DNA from: Rhipicephalus microplus
Taxonomy: Eukaryota; Arthropoda; Arachnida; Ixodida; Ixodidae
Assembly: GCF_043290135.1 (NCBI RefSeq)
Contig: NW_027464588.1
Span: 7,353,501-7,417,500, forward strand
DNA: 64,000 bases
Reading direction: 5' to 3'
In this document: piece by piece, positions 23,701-34,245 of the stretch
Layout of the letters: each line of letters starts with the position of its first letter
Position numbering within the stretch: the stretch's first letter is position 1
Position numbers and translations under genes: made by a program
Notes under the pieces: generated by a model
Databases searched by the model: none
What the model saw: the letters and a program-made list of their open reading frames with translations, nothing else
What the model was told of the DNA's origin: nothing

Positions 23701-24111
23701 CGGAACAGTGCTTTCATATGTTTAGGCTTCGACAGGTATTCATAATGTCTTCTGTCATATTCTTGTTTAGCTTGGGCTACCGTTCTTTTAAAGCCCGCAG
23801 CAGTGAATTTATAATCGGCCCAGTTTTGGGGGGATTGATTGTGTAAGAGCTACTTCCAAGCTGCCTGACGTCGTCGGTGCTCTCTTGTACATTCATCATT
23901 CCACCAACGGCTATATACTCTTTTTGTGGATTCAACAGCAAATTCGATTCGGATCTTTTGTAAGATCATTTAATGACTGCGTTTATTTTCAGTGCTTTTT
24001 TATCATCACTCTCTTCCGAGTGAAAAGCCAATGCTGACTTCAGATCATTCTTTCTATTCACACTTCTTCCTCTTCTGCTTCTACCAACCGTCGCTACCTT
24101 CTTACATCACA
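20776..24111 (-). mobile_element. 5'-truncated LINE inserted antisense in the plus-strand LINE
   Basis: This minus-strand LINE sits inside the RT domain of the plus-strand LINE. The host frame reads to tacat at 20771-20775 and resumes after tacat at 24112-24116, so a short 5-base duplication brackets the insertion. The 3' end is on the left: a tail of two ~28-base tandem units (20776-20832), then a 3' untranslated region containing the family motif ggggattggcc (20900-20912). The 5' end is truncated between the endonuclease and RT domains of ORF2. It belongs to a family related to the host LINE. Confidence 0.82.
21128..24100 (-). pseudogene. Antisense LINE ORF2 (RT, RNase H, C-terminal tail)
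   Basis: From right to left: a pre-RT segment with SRWWNDECTREHRRRQAAWK (about 23860-23920), RT N-terminal part at 23133-23717 (SPGPDGITVPMIKILFN, IIRPISLTSNMVKLVERVLH), a frame break near 23100, then RT at 22215-22994 (QTRGVPQGAVLSPILYN, YNYADDIALFA). RNase H is at 21552-22145 with IIATDAS, a Glu in GVELVAII, VIMTDSLSV and LLWVPGHCGLRLNELTDSLA; all four acidic positions look present. The C-terminal tail is at 21128-21472 (KLEVLITKFRCRVPPLN, CTFCGEMESLDHYFLYC). It has only a few frame breaks and is the best-preserved LINE RT in the window, but without an endonuclease it cannot move. Confidence 0.82.
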
Positions 24112-25748
24112 TACATAAACATGCTAGAAGGATGGCTTGACAATATCCATATGTCATTGAACATCAAAAAAAGTGCGCTTCTGGCATTCTCTTTTAAGGA
24201 TCGTGTCAACATTTCCCTGATGTATCGTACCGAGCTCATTGCCAAGGTCGATTTCCTGAAATACATAGGCATCGTATATATTAGGACGCTAAATTGAAAA
24301 AGCCATATAGACGAGGCTGGCTGTAAAGCGTCAAGTGCCTTGGGGTGGTTGCGCAAATTAGGAAACAAAAAAATAGGATTGCGTAGGAGTTCATTGATAA
24401 TGATTTACAAGATGTATGTGCGGCCTATTATGAAATTCAGGTGCGTATTATTTTCAGGCAGCGCGGCTTACAAGATGAGACAATTAATATTATTAGAAAG
24501 AGAAGCTTTGCGCTTTTGTGTTGGACTCCCCAAATTTGTTGCCAATAATTTTTCGTATGTGGAAGTGTGCCTTCCACCTTTGTTAACTCGGTTTAGAATA
24601 CTCACAGTTCAAACTTTTTAAAAATATACAATTTGCGTCTGCGACAAGCTTCTTACGTTTTTATTCGAGAACCAACCGCATTCTTTGGAACACAATGGTC
24701 AAGACTATACTCCTCTCAGATTACGTTCGTCCAAGCACTGCTAGAGCCTCTCAATGTAAAGATTTATCAAATTGGCATAACGAAGACACCTAATTCAAAA
24801 CTTGAAATTAAATTTGATTATATTTTCCCCTCTAATACGAAACAACTGCCCCTTCAGTATTTAAATATTTGGTTAAAAGATTACTTGACACATCTGTCCA
24901 TAAACAACATTATTGCGACGGATGCATCCGTATTGAACGAAAAGGCTGGAGTAGGCTTCTTCTGTACTTATCTCGACAGGCCTTTCTCAGTTCGATTACC
25001 ACATTACACGCCTATACTCATCGCTGAATTATTTGCTATAATTCTAGCGCTTTGTAAACATCCTGCCAACGAATCAAAAGGTCATACTTACCGATTCTCT
25101 CTCAGTATGTACTGCACTATATACAGCAAAAAATTGACATTATTGAGTATGATTAGCAGTTTATTACCAGCAAACCTGAAAAAATTTCACTTGCTATGGA
25201 TACATGGCCACTGCGGGATTTATCCAAATGAGATGGCAGACTCGTTAGCCAAAGTATCTTTAAGCGGACCACTCTTACCTATTTTACCTCATTTTGCCTA
25301 CGTAACAGCACTCAGATTTAGAAATGCTTGTTTGCACAAAGGAATAGAAAAACTATCATTGGATAAAGTCAGAGACTTCGTACATCTAAGATTTTGCAGG
25401 AACAAACAGTGGTGTGTATCTCGGCAGTTAGAAATTACAATCACCAGATTACGATGCAGAATTCCGCATCTGAATTACTACCTGCATAAAGCTGGACTAA
25501 CAGCATCTCCGTTGTGTCTCTTTTCTCTTTTGCAAGGAATCGGAATCGATAGATCATTTCTTTTTATCCTGTCAACGATATGCTTTGTCAAAGGAAAAGA
25601 TACCTGGTCGAACCAATTGAGAAGCTAGGTTTAAAAATAAACGTGGAACAAATTTTATCCTTCGCAGGAATTACATTAGGATATAGCCACAGGGAGGTTT
25701 TATCTGCTGCATGCGAGTACATAATGGCCACAAAAAGATTACCCTGTT
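24112..25748 (+). pseudogene. LINE ORF2, right part: RT thumb, RNase H, tail
   Basis: Continuation of the plus-strand ORF2 after the antisense insertion. It reads YINMLEGWLDNIHMSLN, then a stop at 24295, then KLGNKKIGLRRSSLIMIYKM and VRPIMKFRCVLFSG. RNase H runs from about 24900: IIATDAS, AELFAIIL, a frame slip that removes TDSLS from the open frame, and HGHCGIYPNEMADSLAK. The C-terminal tail (LEITITRLRCRIPHLN) shifts frame near 25530 and reaches its natural end at about 25748 (ATKRLPC). Positions that match the antisense LINE confirm the two halves are one gene. Confidence 0.8.
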
Positions 25749-25890
25749 AGTCTATTGTTATTATTTACGGCTATGAGACTACCTGAATGCCTGACTTAGC
25801 ACACTTGATGATCCTGCCGCCCGGTTCTTGGCCGATTCCTCTTTGTGGGCGAGTGCCAGCAAAGCTGAAGGTTCATCATCATCATTATCA
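25749..25890 (+). other. LINE 3' untranslated region and tail
   Basis: Contains the motif ttggccgattcc followed by gtgggcgagtgcca (25828-25860), shared in reverse with the minus-strand LINEs. It ends in a run of tca/tta units (25873-25890), then the 11-base target duplication. Confidence 0.75.
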
Positions 25891-25975
25891 TAATCTCTGT
25901 GGCTGGCGCCGCTCGCTTAACTGGCTGAAAATACACCTATGACTATCCCGCTGAGTCGGTGTCCTTTTCGTAACA
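25891..25975 (+). repeat. Gypsy-2 5' LTR, right piece, and primer-binding region
   Basis: Begins with the duplicated taatctctgtg and continues gctggcgccgctcgctt, matching 30997-31081 in the 3' LTR, and ends cgtaaca. The following tatttggtggag is the primer-binding region. A TGG start pairs with the CCA end of a tRNA; Gypsy-1 and Gypsy-3 have the related TGGCGGAGGTGC and TGGTGGAGGAGC at the same place. Confidence 0.85.
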
Positions 25976-26048
25976 TATTTGGTGGAGTTGTGTGATCCCC
26001 GTCCTTGCCAAGGAACTCTGAACAGGACGCTCCCTCGCGGCTTTCAAC

Positions 26049-27266
26049 ATGACCACTCAAGACTCGGCTACATCGTCCCTGGTCACCCAACCTTCTGCCC
26101 GGCCTGTCAAATCAACGCCCGCAACAACTTTCATGACGTTTCCCGCCCTCAAAGACCCTGGCATGTGCTCCGGCCGCGAGGGTTCCGAGGTCGACCAGTG
26201 GCTACGCCTCTACGAATGCGTCAGCGCCAGTTACACCTGGGATCCCACAATTATGTTCGCAAATGTCGTCTTTTATCTCGAAGGAACTCCTCGTGTTTGG
26301 TTTGACAACCACGAGTATGAAATGACAAGCTGGGACAGCTTCAAGGAATATATACGTGAGCTTTTTGGCAACCCCTTTGGTCGCCATGAAGCTGCGAAGA
26401 ATGAGTTATCGACTCACGCACAATCTTCCATGGAGTCCTGCACCAGTTACATTCAGGCTGTCCTCTCACTATGGCGCCAAGCTGACGAAAACATGTCCGA
26501 GCCTGACGAAATTGCGCATATTCTAAAGGGTATCGCCGACGATGCGTTCAACCTGTTGGTATTGAAAAATGTGTCATATGTTGATGCGATTATTCAAGAA
26601 TGCCGCCGGTTCCAACAAGCTAAACTAGGCACATCTCCCATCAGTTCCAGCGCCTTCCGAACACCACTGCGACGTCCTCATGTCTCGACAGATATCATCC
26701 ACCAGACACCTGTGACAACTTAGCGTGTCTTGTCAGGTGGGAACTTGAAGTGGCTGCTCCAGCAAAGGTGGGACCAACGCCTCCTGACCCTTCTCCTCCA
26801 ATTACGTTGCCCCTCATTCAAGCAGTCGTACAGCAGGAAATCGGAAGCTTGGGAATTTATTTTATTTCACCGCCCCATCGCACCAACTTCCAGCCCCAAT
26901 TCACGCCTGCACGTTCCTTCCCGAACGGCTCTCCCTCAACGTTCCATAATTCTTTCGCATGGGGAACACACGAAGACAAGCTGGTCTGCTTCTCGTGTCA
27001 CCGAATCGGGTACATTTCTCGCCATTTCAGAACTCGCTGGGGTTCTACTGCACAAGCCTCATCTCGTCCCTTCCATGCTCGTCCTGCCTATCGTCATGAG
27101 ACCAGCCGCGACCAATCTGCCCAGGAACCTCTTACTGAATACCACTTCCCCTGCTCTCCATTCCCCAACGTCGCCAGTCTCGTTCTCTACAGCCCCACCG
27201 ACTGTCTTCTACCACCTTTCCACGAGGTTCCCCGACGGAAAACTAAGTGTTGCTGCTCCCAAAGGT
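26049..27266 (+). pseudogene. Gypsy-2 gag
   Basis: Capsid protein of the element. The start MTTQDSATSSL lies 74 bases after the LTR, a normal leader length. The first frame runs 224 codons through EVDQWLRLYECVSASYTW, FANVVFYLEGTPRVWFDNH, ELFGNPFGRHEAAKNEL and ILKGIADDAFNLL, and stops at 26723. A neighbouring frame (26750-27286) continues with a Pro-rich linker and the zinc knuckle LVCFSCHRIGYISRHF near 26980. The CxxC pair is present, but the His that should follow Gly is Tyr and the last Cys is Phe, so zinc binding is probably lost. The SINE insertion follows at 27282. Confidence 0.8.
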
Positions 27267-27281
27267 GGCACTGCATCACTA

Positions 27282-27395
27282 ATTGATTGATTGATTTGTA
27301 GGTTTAACGTCCCAAAACCACCATATGATTGTGAGAGACGCCGTAGTGGAGGGCTTCGGAAATTTTGACCACCTGAGGTTCTTTAACGTGCACCC
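27282..27395 (-). mobile_element. 5'-truncated SINE with 15-base target-site duplication
   Basis: 114 bases matching the tail half of the SINE at 10900-11140: plus-strand ttgattgattgattt, cgtcccaaaaccaccatatg, gacgccgtagtggaggg, gttctttaacgtgcaccc. The tRNA head is missing. A perfect 15-base direct repeat ggcactgcatcacta flanks it (27267-27281 and 27396-27410). It is therefore a real, truncated insertion into the Gypsy-2 gag-protease junction. Confidence 0.9.
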
Positions 27396-27431
27396 GGCAC
27401 TGCATCACTAGGGCAGACAGAAAATCCTCTC

Positions 27432-27899
27432 TTGTCAATACAGACAAAACGGTACCTTATATACCTACAAGTAGACGGCGTACATGTCACTGCTTTTGTC
27501 GACACCGGCGCTCAACTTTCCGTGATGACGAGTGATTTTCGCCGCAAGCTCAAGAAGGTTCTCACACCTGCGACCACTCAGTTCATCTGTGTTGAGGATA
27601 GCGGAATAGCAGCTATCGTTGGAATGTGCTGCGCTCGTGTAAGCATTGCAGATCGACACACAGTTGTTCATTTCACGGTCCTCTCACGACATAATCTTAG
27701 GCCTCAAGTGCCTGTCCACGCATTCTTCCCTAATTTACTGTTCGACCAGTACGCTCAGTCTTCACTTTTCCGCAACAGAACCTCTTGCATAACGGCCGAG
27801 TCGCCTCTGCACAACGGGATATGCTCACCTCGCTCCACAGACACTGACCTACGTAAGCTCGCTCAATACCACCAGTTCCCGACGGTGACTATGTTCTGA
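27432..27899 (+). pseudogene. Gypsy-2 aspartic protease segment
   Basis: Retroviral-type protease that would cut the polyprotein. The stretch reads YLIYLQVDGVHVTAFVDTGA, with an intact DTGA active site, then LSVMTSDFRRKLKKVLTP, VEDSGIAAIVGMCCARVSI and the beginning of the flap and dimer regions (HTVVHFTVLSRHN). It is open for 155 codons. The usual I-L-G-L/M-D-F-L end motif is lost after a frame change near 27700. Gypsy-1 has the same segment with a broken active site. Confidence 0.75.
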
Positions 27900-28023
27900 C
27901 CACTATCACCGATGACCCCATAAACCACAGCATTACATTACCGCACACCATTCTGTGCGTCGCAGGAAATTCTACTTGGCTCCCAGTTGGGAACTTTAGC
28001 TTGACACCTCAAGTGCTGCCACA

Positions 28024-28920
28024 ATGGTTCTCTTTGGCGTTGCTCTGCACCTTAGAAGCAATGCGGTAGATGTTTTCACGATGGCTGCTGCTTTTGTCCC
28101 TTACACTCAACATCAATCTGACACTTGCTCCGACAGCGCTATTACGTCGACGATCGCTTCCATCTTAACGCCGCAGCAGACTGACAAGCTCCACCGTGTG
28201 CTGCTGTCCTACATCCACGTTTTTAACCTCAGCGGCCGCCCGTTGGGGAAAGCTATTGGTATGACCCACCGCATAAACACTGGTAATGAGTATCCTATTC
28301 CTAGGCATCCATATCGGGTGTCGGCAGCCGAGCGTCACATTATGTGAGGTCGACAGTGAGGTCGACAAAATGAAGTCGACGAAAGTGAGGTCGACAAAAT
28401 TCTCGCCAAGTACCGCGTTGAGCCATCCTTCAGTCCTTGGCCTTTTCCAGTAGTGCTAGTCCACAAAAAGACGGTGCATGGCATTTCTGCGTTGATTAAC
28501 GACACCTAAACAAAATCACCAAAAAAGACGTGTACGCTCTGCCATGAATAGATGATGCACTTGATTGCCTCTATGGTTACCACTATTTTTCCTCCATAGA
28601 CCTTCGTTCCGGCTCCTGGCAAATAGAGGTAGATAAAATGGACCGCGAGAAGACGGCATTCATCACCTTCGATGGCCTATATCAGTTCAAGGTCATGCCC
28701 TTTAGCCTTTGTAACGCTCCGGCCACCTTCGAACGAATGATAGACTCCCTGCTCAAAGGGTTCAAATGGTCCACCTGTTTGTGCTGCTCGGACGACGTCA
28801 TCGACGTTTCAACAACATTTGAAATTCATATAGAGCGCCTCTCAGCCATCTTAGGCATCTTCCGTCACGCTGGCCTGCAGCTCAACTCGTCCAAATGTCA
28901 CTTTGGATGCCATAATCACA
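28024..28920 (+). pseudogene. Gypsy-2 reverse transcriptase segment
   Basis: The pre-RT and RT region is in pieces: HRINTGNEYPIPRHPYRVSA at 28270-28330, a degenerate finger region around 28390-28560, then MDREKTAFITFDGLYQFKVM and FSLCNAPATFERMIDSLLKG from 28638. The catalytic box, normally Y-L-D-D, reads CSDD near 28790, so the first residue and its neighbour are changed while both Asp remain. A short tandem gaggtcgac duplication occurs at 28346-28400. It is broken by several stops. Confidence 0.78.
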
Positions 28921-29754
28921 GTACTAGGCCAATTAGTAGACGCCAAGGGTGTACAACCAGACCCGGCAAAAAGCAGCGCCAGCAAAAACTTCCCTGTACC
29001 ACGACCTGCGAAGAATGTACGCAGTTTTATCGGACTATGTTCCTACTTCCGACGCTTCATGAAACATTTTGCACACATAGCGAGGTCGCTTACGCAGCTC
29101 TTCAAGAATAATGTCTATAATGTCCCGTTTTCATGGGGCTCCAAAGGGGCTACTGCGTTCTCGACTCTCATCGTTCTTTTCACTATTCCTCCGATTCTGG
29201 CACACTTCAACCCTGTTGCCCCTACGGAAATTCGTACAGATGCAAGTGGACATGGCATTGGTGCAGTGCTGGCTCAGAAACAACATCACCATAATTGTGT
29301 TACTGCATATGCCAGCCACCTCCTATCCGCCCATGAACGTAACTATTCGATGACAGAGTGTAAGTGCTTGGCCCTTGTATGGGCTGTGGCGAAATGCCGA
29401 CCTTATCTATACGGACGCCTATTTTTGGTAGTTACCAACCACCACGCGCTCTTCTGGCTCAACTCTCTGAACGATCCATCAGGCCGCTTTGGTCGCTGGG
29501 CTTTGCACCTGCAAGAGTTTTCCTATTCAGCGGTCTACAAATCTGGCCGCGTACACCATGATGCCGATTGCCTCTCCAGGTACGCTGTCGACGATCCTGA
29601 GGACACTGACAAGCCCACAGAGAACCCCATCTTGTCAGTGTCCGACTTCCTTAACATTGGGGAAGAACAGAAGTGCGATCCAGTGCTGCTTGACATCATC
29701 AGCCGTACGGAATCCTCCCCAAATGATGCTTCCGTCCGCTATTTTGTCATTTAA
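28903..29754 (+). pseudogene. Gypsy-2 RNase H and integrase N-terminal segment
   Basis: This is the longest open Gypsy-2 frame, 283 codons. It begins with the RT connection (SFIGLCSYFRRFMKHFAHIA), followed by RNase H: IRTDASGHGIGAVLAQ, MTECKCLALVWAV, VVTNHHALFWLN, and SGRVHHDADCLSR. The expected acidic residues are TDAS, the Glu in TECK, and HDADCLSR; the third position, usually S-D-H-H, reads T-N-H-H. The tail holds the linker to integrase and ends at a TAA at 29752-29754. The next codons continue the integrase. Confidence 0.82.
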
Positions 29755-30890
29755 AAGGGTGTGCTGTACCGTCGCACTTTCCGACCAGACGGGTCTGACC
29801 TTTTTATGGTTGTGTCTGAGCATTTGCGCCGCTGTATTCTCATCGAACTTCACGACGCTCCCACGGCTGGACACCTTGGAGTATCCCGCACGTACGAGCG
29901 CGTCCGGCACCGTTTCTTCTGGCCAGGCCTTGCTCGCTCAGTACGCCGATACGTCGCCACGTTTGACCTATACCAACGTCATAAAACACCGTCGCTGCTA
30001 CCCGCTGGCCATCGTCTACCAATCGACATACCCGCGGAACCATTTTGATGTGTTGGGTTAGACCTGCTCGGTCCTTTTCTCACATCAACATTGGGAAACA
30101 AATAGATAGCCGTGATTACAGACTACGCTACACGCTACGCTATTACACGAGCTCTACCGACCAACTGTGCAACCGACGTCGCTGACTTCTTGTTACGGGA
30201 CATTATGTTGATTCACGGTCCTCCGAGACAACTCCTCACAGACTGTGGCCGCACATATTTATCCCAAGACAGCGCCGACATCCTGCGTTTTTGTTCCACG
30301 CAACACACACTGACAACCGCTTACCACCCTCAAACAAACGGCCTCACGGAACGATTTAACCGTACTCTAACACATATGCTCAATATGTGCGTGTTGCCCG
30401 ACCACCGAGACTGGGACCTTGCCTTACGCTACGCAACTTTTGCGTATAATTAATTCCATCACGACAGAGCGGGCATTTCGCCGTTGTACATATTGTACGG
30501 AAGATAGCCGACCTTGCCACTTGACTTAGTCACCTCAGCTCACACCTCGTCCACCAGCGAGTATGCCCGTGACACGATTGCGCTAACCGATCATGCCCGT
30601 CAGCTCATTCGCGCTCGCCTGATGGCGCCGCACACCAATTAATGCCATCGGTACGATGCGGAACACAGAGACGCACATTTCGCTTCCGGTACTCTCGTTT
30701 TACTCTGGTCTCCTCATTGTCGGCTGGCCCTATCGGAAAAACTTTTGTCTCGTTACACGGGACCCTACCGTATATTGCGTCAAGTAACACTTGTCACCTA
30801 CGAGATCGGCCCCATCAATCCATCATCATCTGCTGGGTGGTCCAGTGATATTGTACATGTCTCGCGGATTAAACCCTACAAGAATGCGTC
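29755..30890 (+). pseudogene. Gypsy-2 integrase
   Basis: After the stop the same frame resumes GVLYRRTFRPDG and the zinc-binding domain HDAPTAGHLGVSRTYERVRH; the first Cys of the C-x2-C pair reads F (TFDLYQRHK), so both Cys are gone. The DDE core has VITDYATRYAITRALPTN, LLTDCGRTYLSQD and NGLTERFNRTL, so all three catalytic acids are present. Stops are at about 30051, 30103 and 30450. The C-terminal domain (TLVLLWSPHCRLALSEKLLS, GPYRILRQVTLVTYEIGPI) runs to about 30890 in shifted frames and abuts the polypurine tract. Confidence 0.82.
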
Positions 30891-30940
30891 AGATAATGAC
30901 CTTTAAAGCACCGGGATGGTGCCTCCGCCACCGGGGGTCA

Positions 30941-31081
30941 TGCTACGTGCTAGTGCATGAAGATGAAGAAGACAAAGCATACAGACAGTCGCGCGCTAAT
31001 CTCTGTGGCTGGCGCAGCTCACTTAACCGGCAGAAAATACATCTATGACTACCCCTCCAGGTCGGTCTCTTTCTCGTACCA
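30941..31081 (+). repeat. Gypsy-2 3' LTR
   Basis: 141 bases, tgctacgtgct to ctcgtacca. It is preceded by the polypurine-like ccgggggtca and followed by the 4-base duplication atat. Confidence 0.85.
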
Positions 31082-31085
31082 ATAT

Positions 31086-31275
31086 TATGAGAGATGCCGT
31101 ATAGAGGGCTCCGTAAATATGGACCGCCTGCACCCAAACATCGAAGTGCAGCTGAATGGGAGTGCACAAGCCTCCAGGATTCTGCCTTAATCTTAATGGG
31201 CACAGCGAGTCTGGGATTAAATCCCACGACCAGCGGAGCAGCAGTCGAGTGCTGTAACCACTACAACACTGTGGC
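31086..31275 (-). mobile_element. SINE head and body, split from its tail by Gypsy-2
   Basis: Matches the SINE from gattatgagagacgcc through the tRNA-like head: B-box-like tgggattaaatcccac at 31210-31226 and head ending near 31275. The tail half with (gatt)n is absent and the match starts exactly at the Gypsy-2 duplication. A faint match to the missing tail lies left of 17127. Confidence 0.6.
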
Positions 31276-34215
31276 AAGTTGATGCAGTGAAATTGTAGAC
31301 GAGAGTTAAGGTTGGTCGTTGATTTCCGTACAACGATTTCCACTAAGCATGTCGAATGGATCATGGCACAATCATGCCCGCCTACAATAATCTAAATTTT
31401 ATATATCGTTTAACCACGCTGATTGCGGACAACGATATAGAACTTAGAGATTCCCGCCATACCCCGCCACTCCAAAAAAAAAAACAGCCCGATGATGCCA
31501 TCAGGTTGTGTCGAAATCTGTTGTCGTCAGGCTTAGACAGAACCACTACGCCACGACGGCGTCGTAAACGCACATATAATAACAGCATATCTTGGTCCCT
31601 CACCAATTTGTCTGATGCCCTCGCACCATTTTTTCTGTCAATACTATCACATAGGTAGGTGGAAAATATTATGGTTTGCCATGCTCGCTAAGACCAAAAG
31701 AATCACACACTGCGCTACGCGTACGACAAATAGTGACATGTAGTAGACTTAACTTATTGGTGTCTAAGGAGCGCGCATTCAGAGCCGAGTACAGTGGAAT
31801 GAAGGTTTCTGGACGTAGTCAGGCACTCAGCAGAACACGAACACGGCACAAACTTCAACGCAGTGCCGACGTTCGGCGGTGTCACACGCGCAGCACACAA
31901 CAAAGTTTGAATAAACAGTTGCCGAGAGACAATATATTCAGCCATCTGACGTTACTACTCTTTGCTTGCGATGGGCTAAGCTTGGTTCAAAATGTTTTCA
32001 ATGCGGAGCATTTCTTAGTCGCACGATGCCATGCTTCGGCGTCGGCGGCGACGCCAGGGCGTCATCTACACCCAAACTGCGCATGCTCTAGTCTCGCGCC
32101 GGCCCAGCAAGATCTATTGGCACATCTATGTGCCCATAGATCCTGCTGCCCACATCTATGTGCACATAGATCTAACAGATCTATGGGCACATACTGAGTC
32201 TGATTAACATTTACAGGCACTATTCTTGTGTTGCGAGTGGTACGGTGTGGTGTGCCACCCAGCGTTGCACTCAAGTCACGGAGGCTATACATTTATTTCT
32301 TGTAATAATTATGACGGCCATATACGTCTGGTTAGAAATAGTTTCAAAAATAGGTTTTTTCGACAACGCAGCCGGCAAATTAAGTAAAGTGTATGTTATA
32401 GGCGTCCAGAAACTCCCACACAGCCAGCTTAGGATGCTTGGTTCTCTTGAGGCAACTAGCTATGGCCTAAGAAGCTTCACCGTTAAAAATTTACGATTGT
32501 CGCGTAAGCTCCTGATTTGGCATTTGTGAAAGACATTGTAATGGGAGCTGAGAAGAGGGGTTCATTTTAACTTGCTGTGGCTGAAGCAATACTTTTCAAA
32601 ATTTATCTTCAATATTGAGGCAGTTCCTGTAGCAGCAGGCCATGAGCTCGATTGAGTGCTCTCGGCGAAACAGCTGGTGCGGCGCTTTTCACTTTCGGAA
32701 GAAAGCAAATTATTTTTATAGTAAGCAAGTATACTACGAGCGAAAGCATAGAAAACTTTCGAATGAGTCGACATTCAAACTTTGCTTGGCTCTGCGGCTG
32801 ACGCACCACATCGAACGTGCTGCATTCCAGCATATTTTTTTATTGTCGTGGTTGGCATATGAAGCAAGCGCTTTACAATGGCGCCATGCAGTCGATGTAG
32901 TTTACGAACATACGCAAAGGTGTGTGCATGGGGGGAAGCAGGACAGGGACGGACGTCTGTCAAGTCACTTGAGAGGGCAGGGGGCGCAAAGTGGGCCTAA
33001 TACATCAGCATTAAGGGGTATTTGCACTTTGCTTTCGCCCTTCCCCATCCAGCTTTTAAAATGGAACAGTGCTCACACTTATGATGATGATATTGTACGT
33101 TCTTCGTTGACACAGAGAAATTTCAGGTTTACTTTGAAAGACGCGTTCATCGATATAACCGTGCTGGGGAACTTGACTGACCATGGATGCCGCACTTCGT
33201 CAGCGAGACAATATGCATCCGCTATTCATCAGTGGCGCCGCGAAGGGGTTAGGTGATATATGATACCAACCTCAGAAAAAAAACATGATTTATGCCTCCC
33301 TTAAAGGAATCGAGAAAACACAAAAGTAAAGCGTGTCTTTATAAAAGTAGTTTATTGTACCATGATATAAAACAGCTTGCGCAATGTCCATTATTGTTAG
33401 GCAGTTAGATTATTTCTTGACGTAGATGCATTCACAATCACGCTTTGTCATTCTTCTACCTCTCGCAGGCTAACGTCAATCATTAAGAAATAAGAAAACC
33501 TCTGTGGTCACAGATGCGTGTGGCAGCTGTGGTAGTTACATAATGGTCATTTAAACACCGATGGACGTCCACTGGACAACCGCTTCCGGATTTCTCGGTC
33601 GTCCACTGTTCGTCCGCAAATCACCGATCGGCATCCAGTGGACATCCACAGGACTCTAAGGCACATACTAACAGTGAGTGTTACCAGAGAAAGCGATGCG
33701 ACAGCCAGAAGAGCATGATGATTGGAAGCCGAACATGGCATAAGGCTGCCCTGTTAAGGCATATATAGTTATCAAACCCTACTGCCTGACCAGAAGGAAA
33801 CACAACACGCTTAGTGTGCTCCCGTTAGCCCGCCGCGATTATTCGTGGGACGAACGAAAGTGGGTAACGTGTAGCCATATCCTGGTGGAAGAAGAGCGTT
33901 CCAGAGGTTGCACAGCTTTGTTTGGCATGAATGGAGTTATGAACGATGTCAATGCTCGTGGTAAGCCCGCATACAAGTGAAGTGTTAAGACGTCTACAAA
34001 GTTGCTCTTCTGCGACTGGCAACACGATGAACGGGACGGACGTTTAGAAACGAACCATAGAAGGAACTTATCAAGGGAACTGCTTCATAGAGTACTGCAC
34101 TTTACCAACAACGCTCTGAGAGGACAGTGGAAGAAATAAAAGCCATATTTTTAGAGCGTACGAAGTATGCGGTTTTCTTTAAAGCCACATGAAGTTTAGA
34201 GTATTTGTGTAATAA
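31276..34215. other. No recognisable gene; old repeats likely
   Basis: The longest open stretch (32642-33256 plus, 204 codons) has no domain, no coherent composition and no partner exons, so I do not call it. The 31.9-32.1 kb part (aatgcggagcatttcttag, then a GC-rich gcgtcggcggcgacgcc) resembles tick dispersed repeats I recall but is unproven. Near 33553-33660 the sequence tggacgtccactgg is followed by its imperfect inverse. Confidence 0.4.
32108..32195. repeat. Cluster of palindromes on agatctat/gtgcacat themes
   Basis: Within 90 bases the motif atctatgtg/cacatagat occurs several times in both orientations. It includes a perfect 18-base palindrome atctatgtgcacatagat at 32154-32171 and partial partners gatctatt at 32111, cccatagatc at 32133 and agatctatgggcacat at 32178. 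Confidence 0.8.
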
Positions 34216-34245
34216 TGTTACCGGTAGGTCATTGAATTATTCGGA

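Larger units (their letters stand above)
17198..25890 (+). mobile_element. Full-length RNase H-bearing LINE inside the Gypsy-2 LTR
   Basis: A LINE of about 5.35 kb once the minus-strand LINE inside it (20776-24111 plus its 5-base duplication) is discounted. It is flanked by a perfect 11-base duplication taatctctgtg (17187-17197 and 25891-25901). The order is a 5' leader (17198-17390), ORF1 with zinc knuckles, ORF2 with endonuclease, RT, RNase H and C-terminal tail, a 3' untranslated region (25749-25865) and a (TCA)n-type tail. Gag-like CCHC ORF1 plus an RNase H domain place it with I-group LINEs as I understand them. It has decayed by stops and frameshifts. Confidence 0.85.
17131..31081 (+). 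mobile_element. Gypsy-2: Ty3/Gypsy element carrying nested LINE and SINE insertions
   Basis: The element spans 13.95 kb because a LINE pair (17198-25890) sits inside its 5' LTR and a SINE (27282-27395) inside its coding region. Without these it is about 5.1 kb. It is flanked by the 4-base repeat atat (17127-17130 and 31082-31085). The split 5' LTR has 67 bases left of the LINE and 74 bases to the right after one copy of the LINE duplication is discounted. The total of 141 equals the 3' LTR length. Order is gag, protease, RT, RNase H, integrase. Stops and frameshifts make it inactive, but it is better preserved than Gypsy-1. Confidence 0.9.

Noticed and set aside
17131..31081. Possible envelope gene making a Gypsy element an endogenous errantivirus
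   Set aside because: Integrase in Gypsy-1, -2 and -3 runs to within about 50-200 bases of the polypurine tract, leaving no room for an envelope frame.
32642..33256. 204-codon open frame on the plus strand
   Set aside because: No domain, no signal or membrane pattern, no neighbouring exons, and lies among old repeats. Length alone is not convincing in 64 kb of both-strand sequence.
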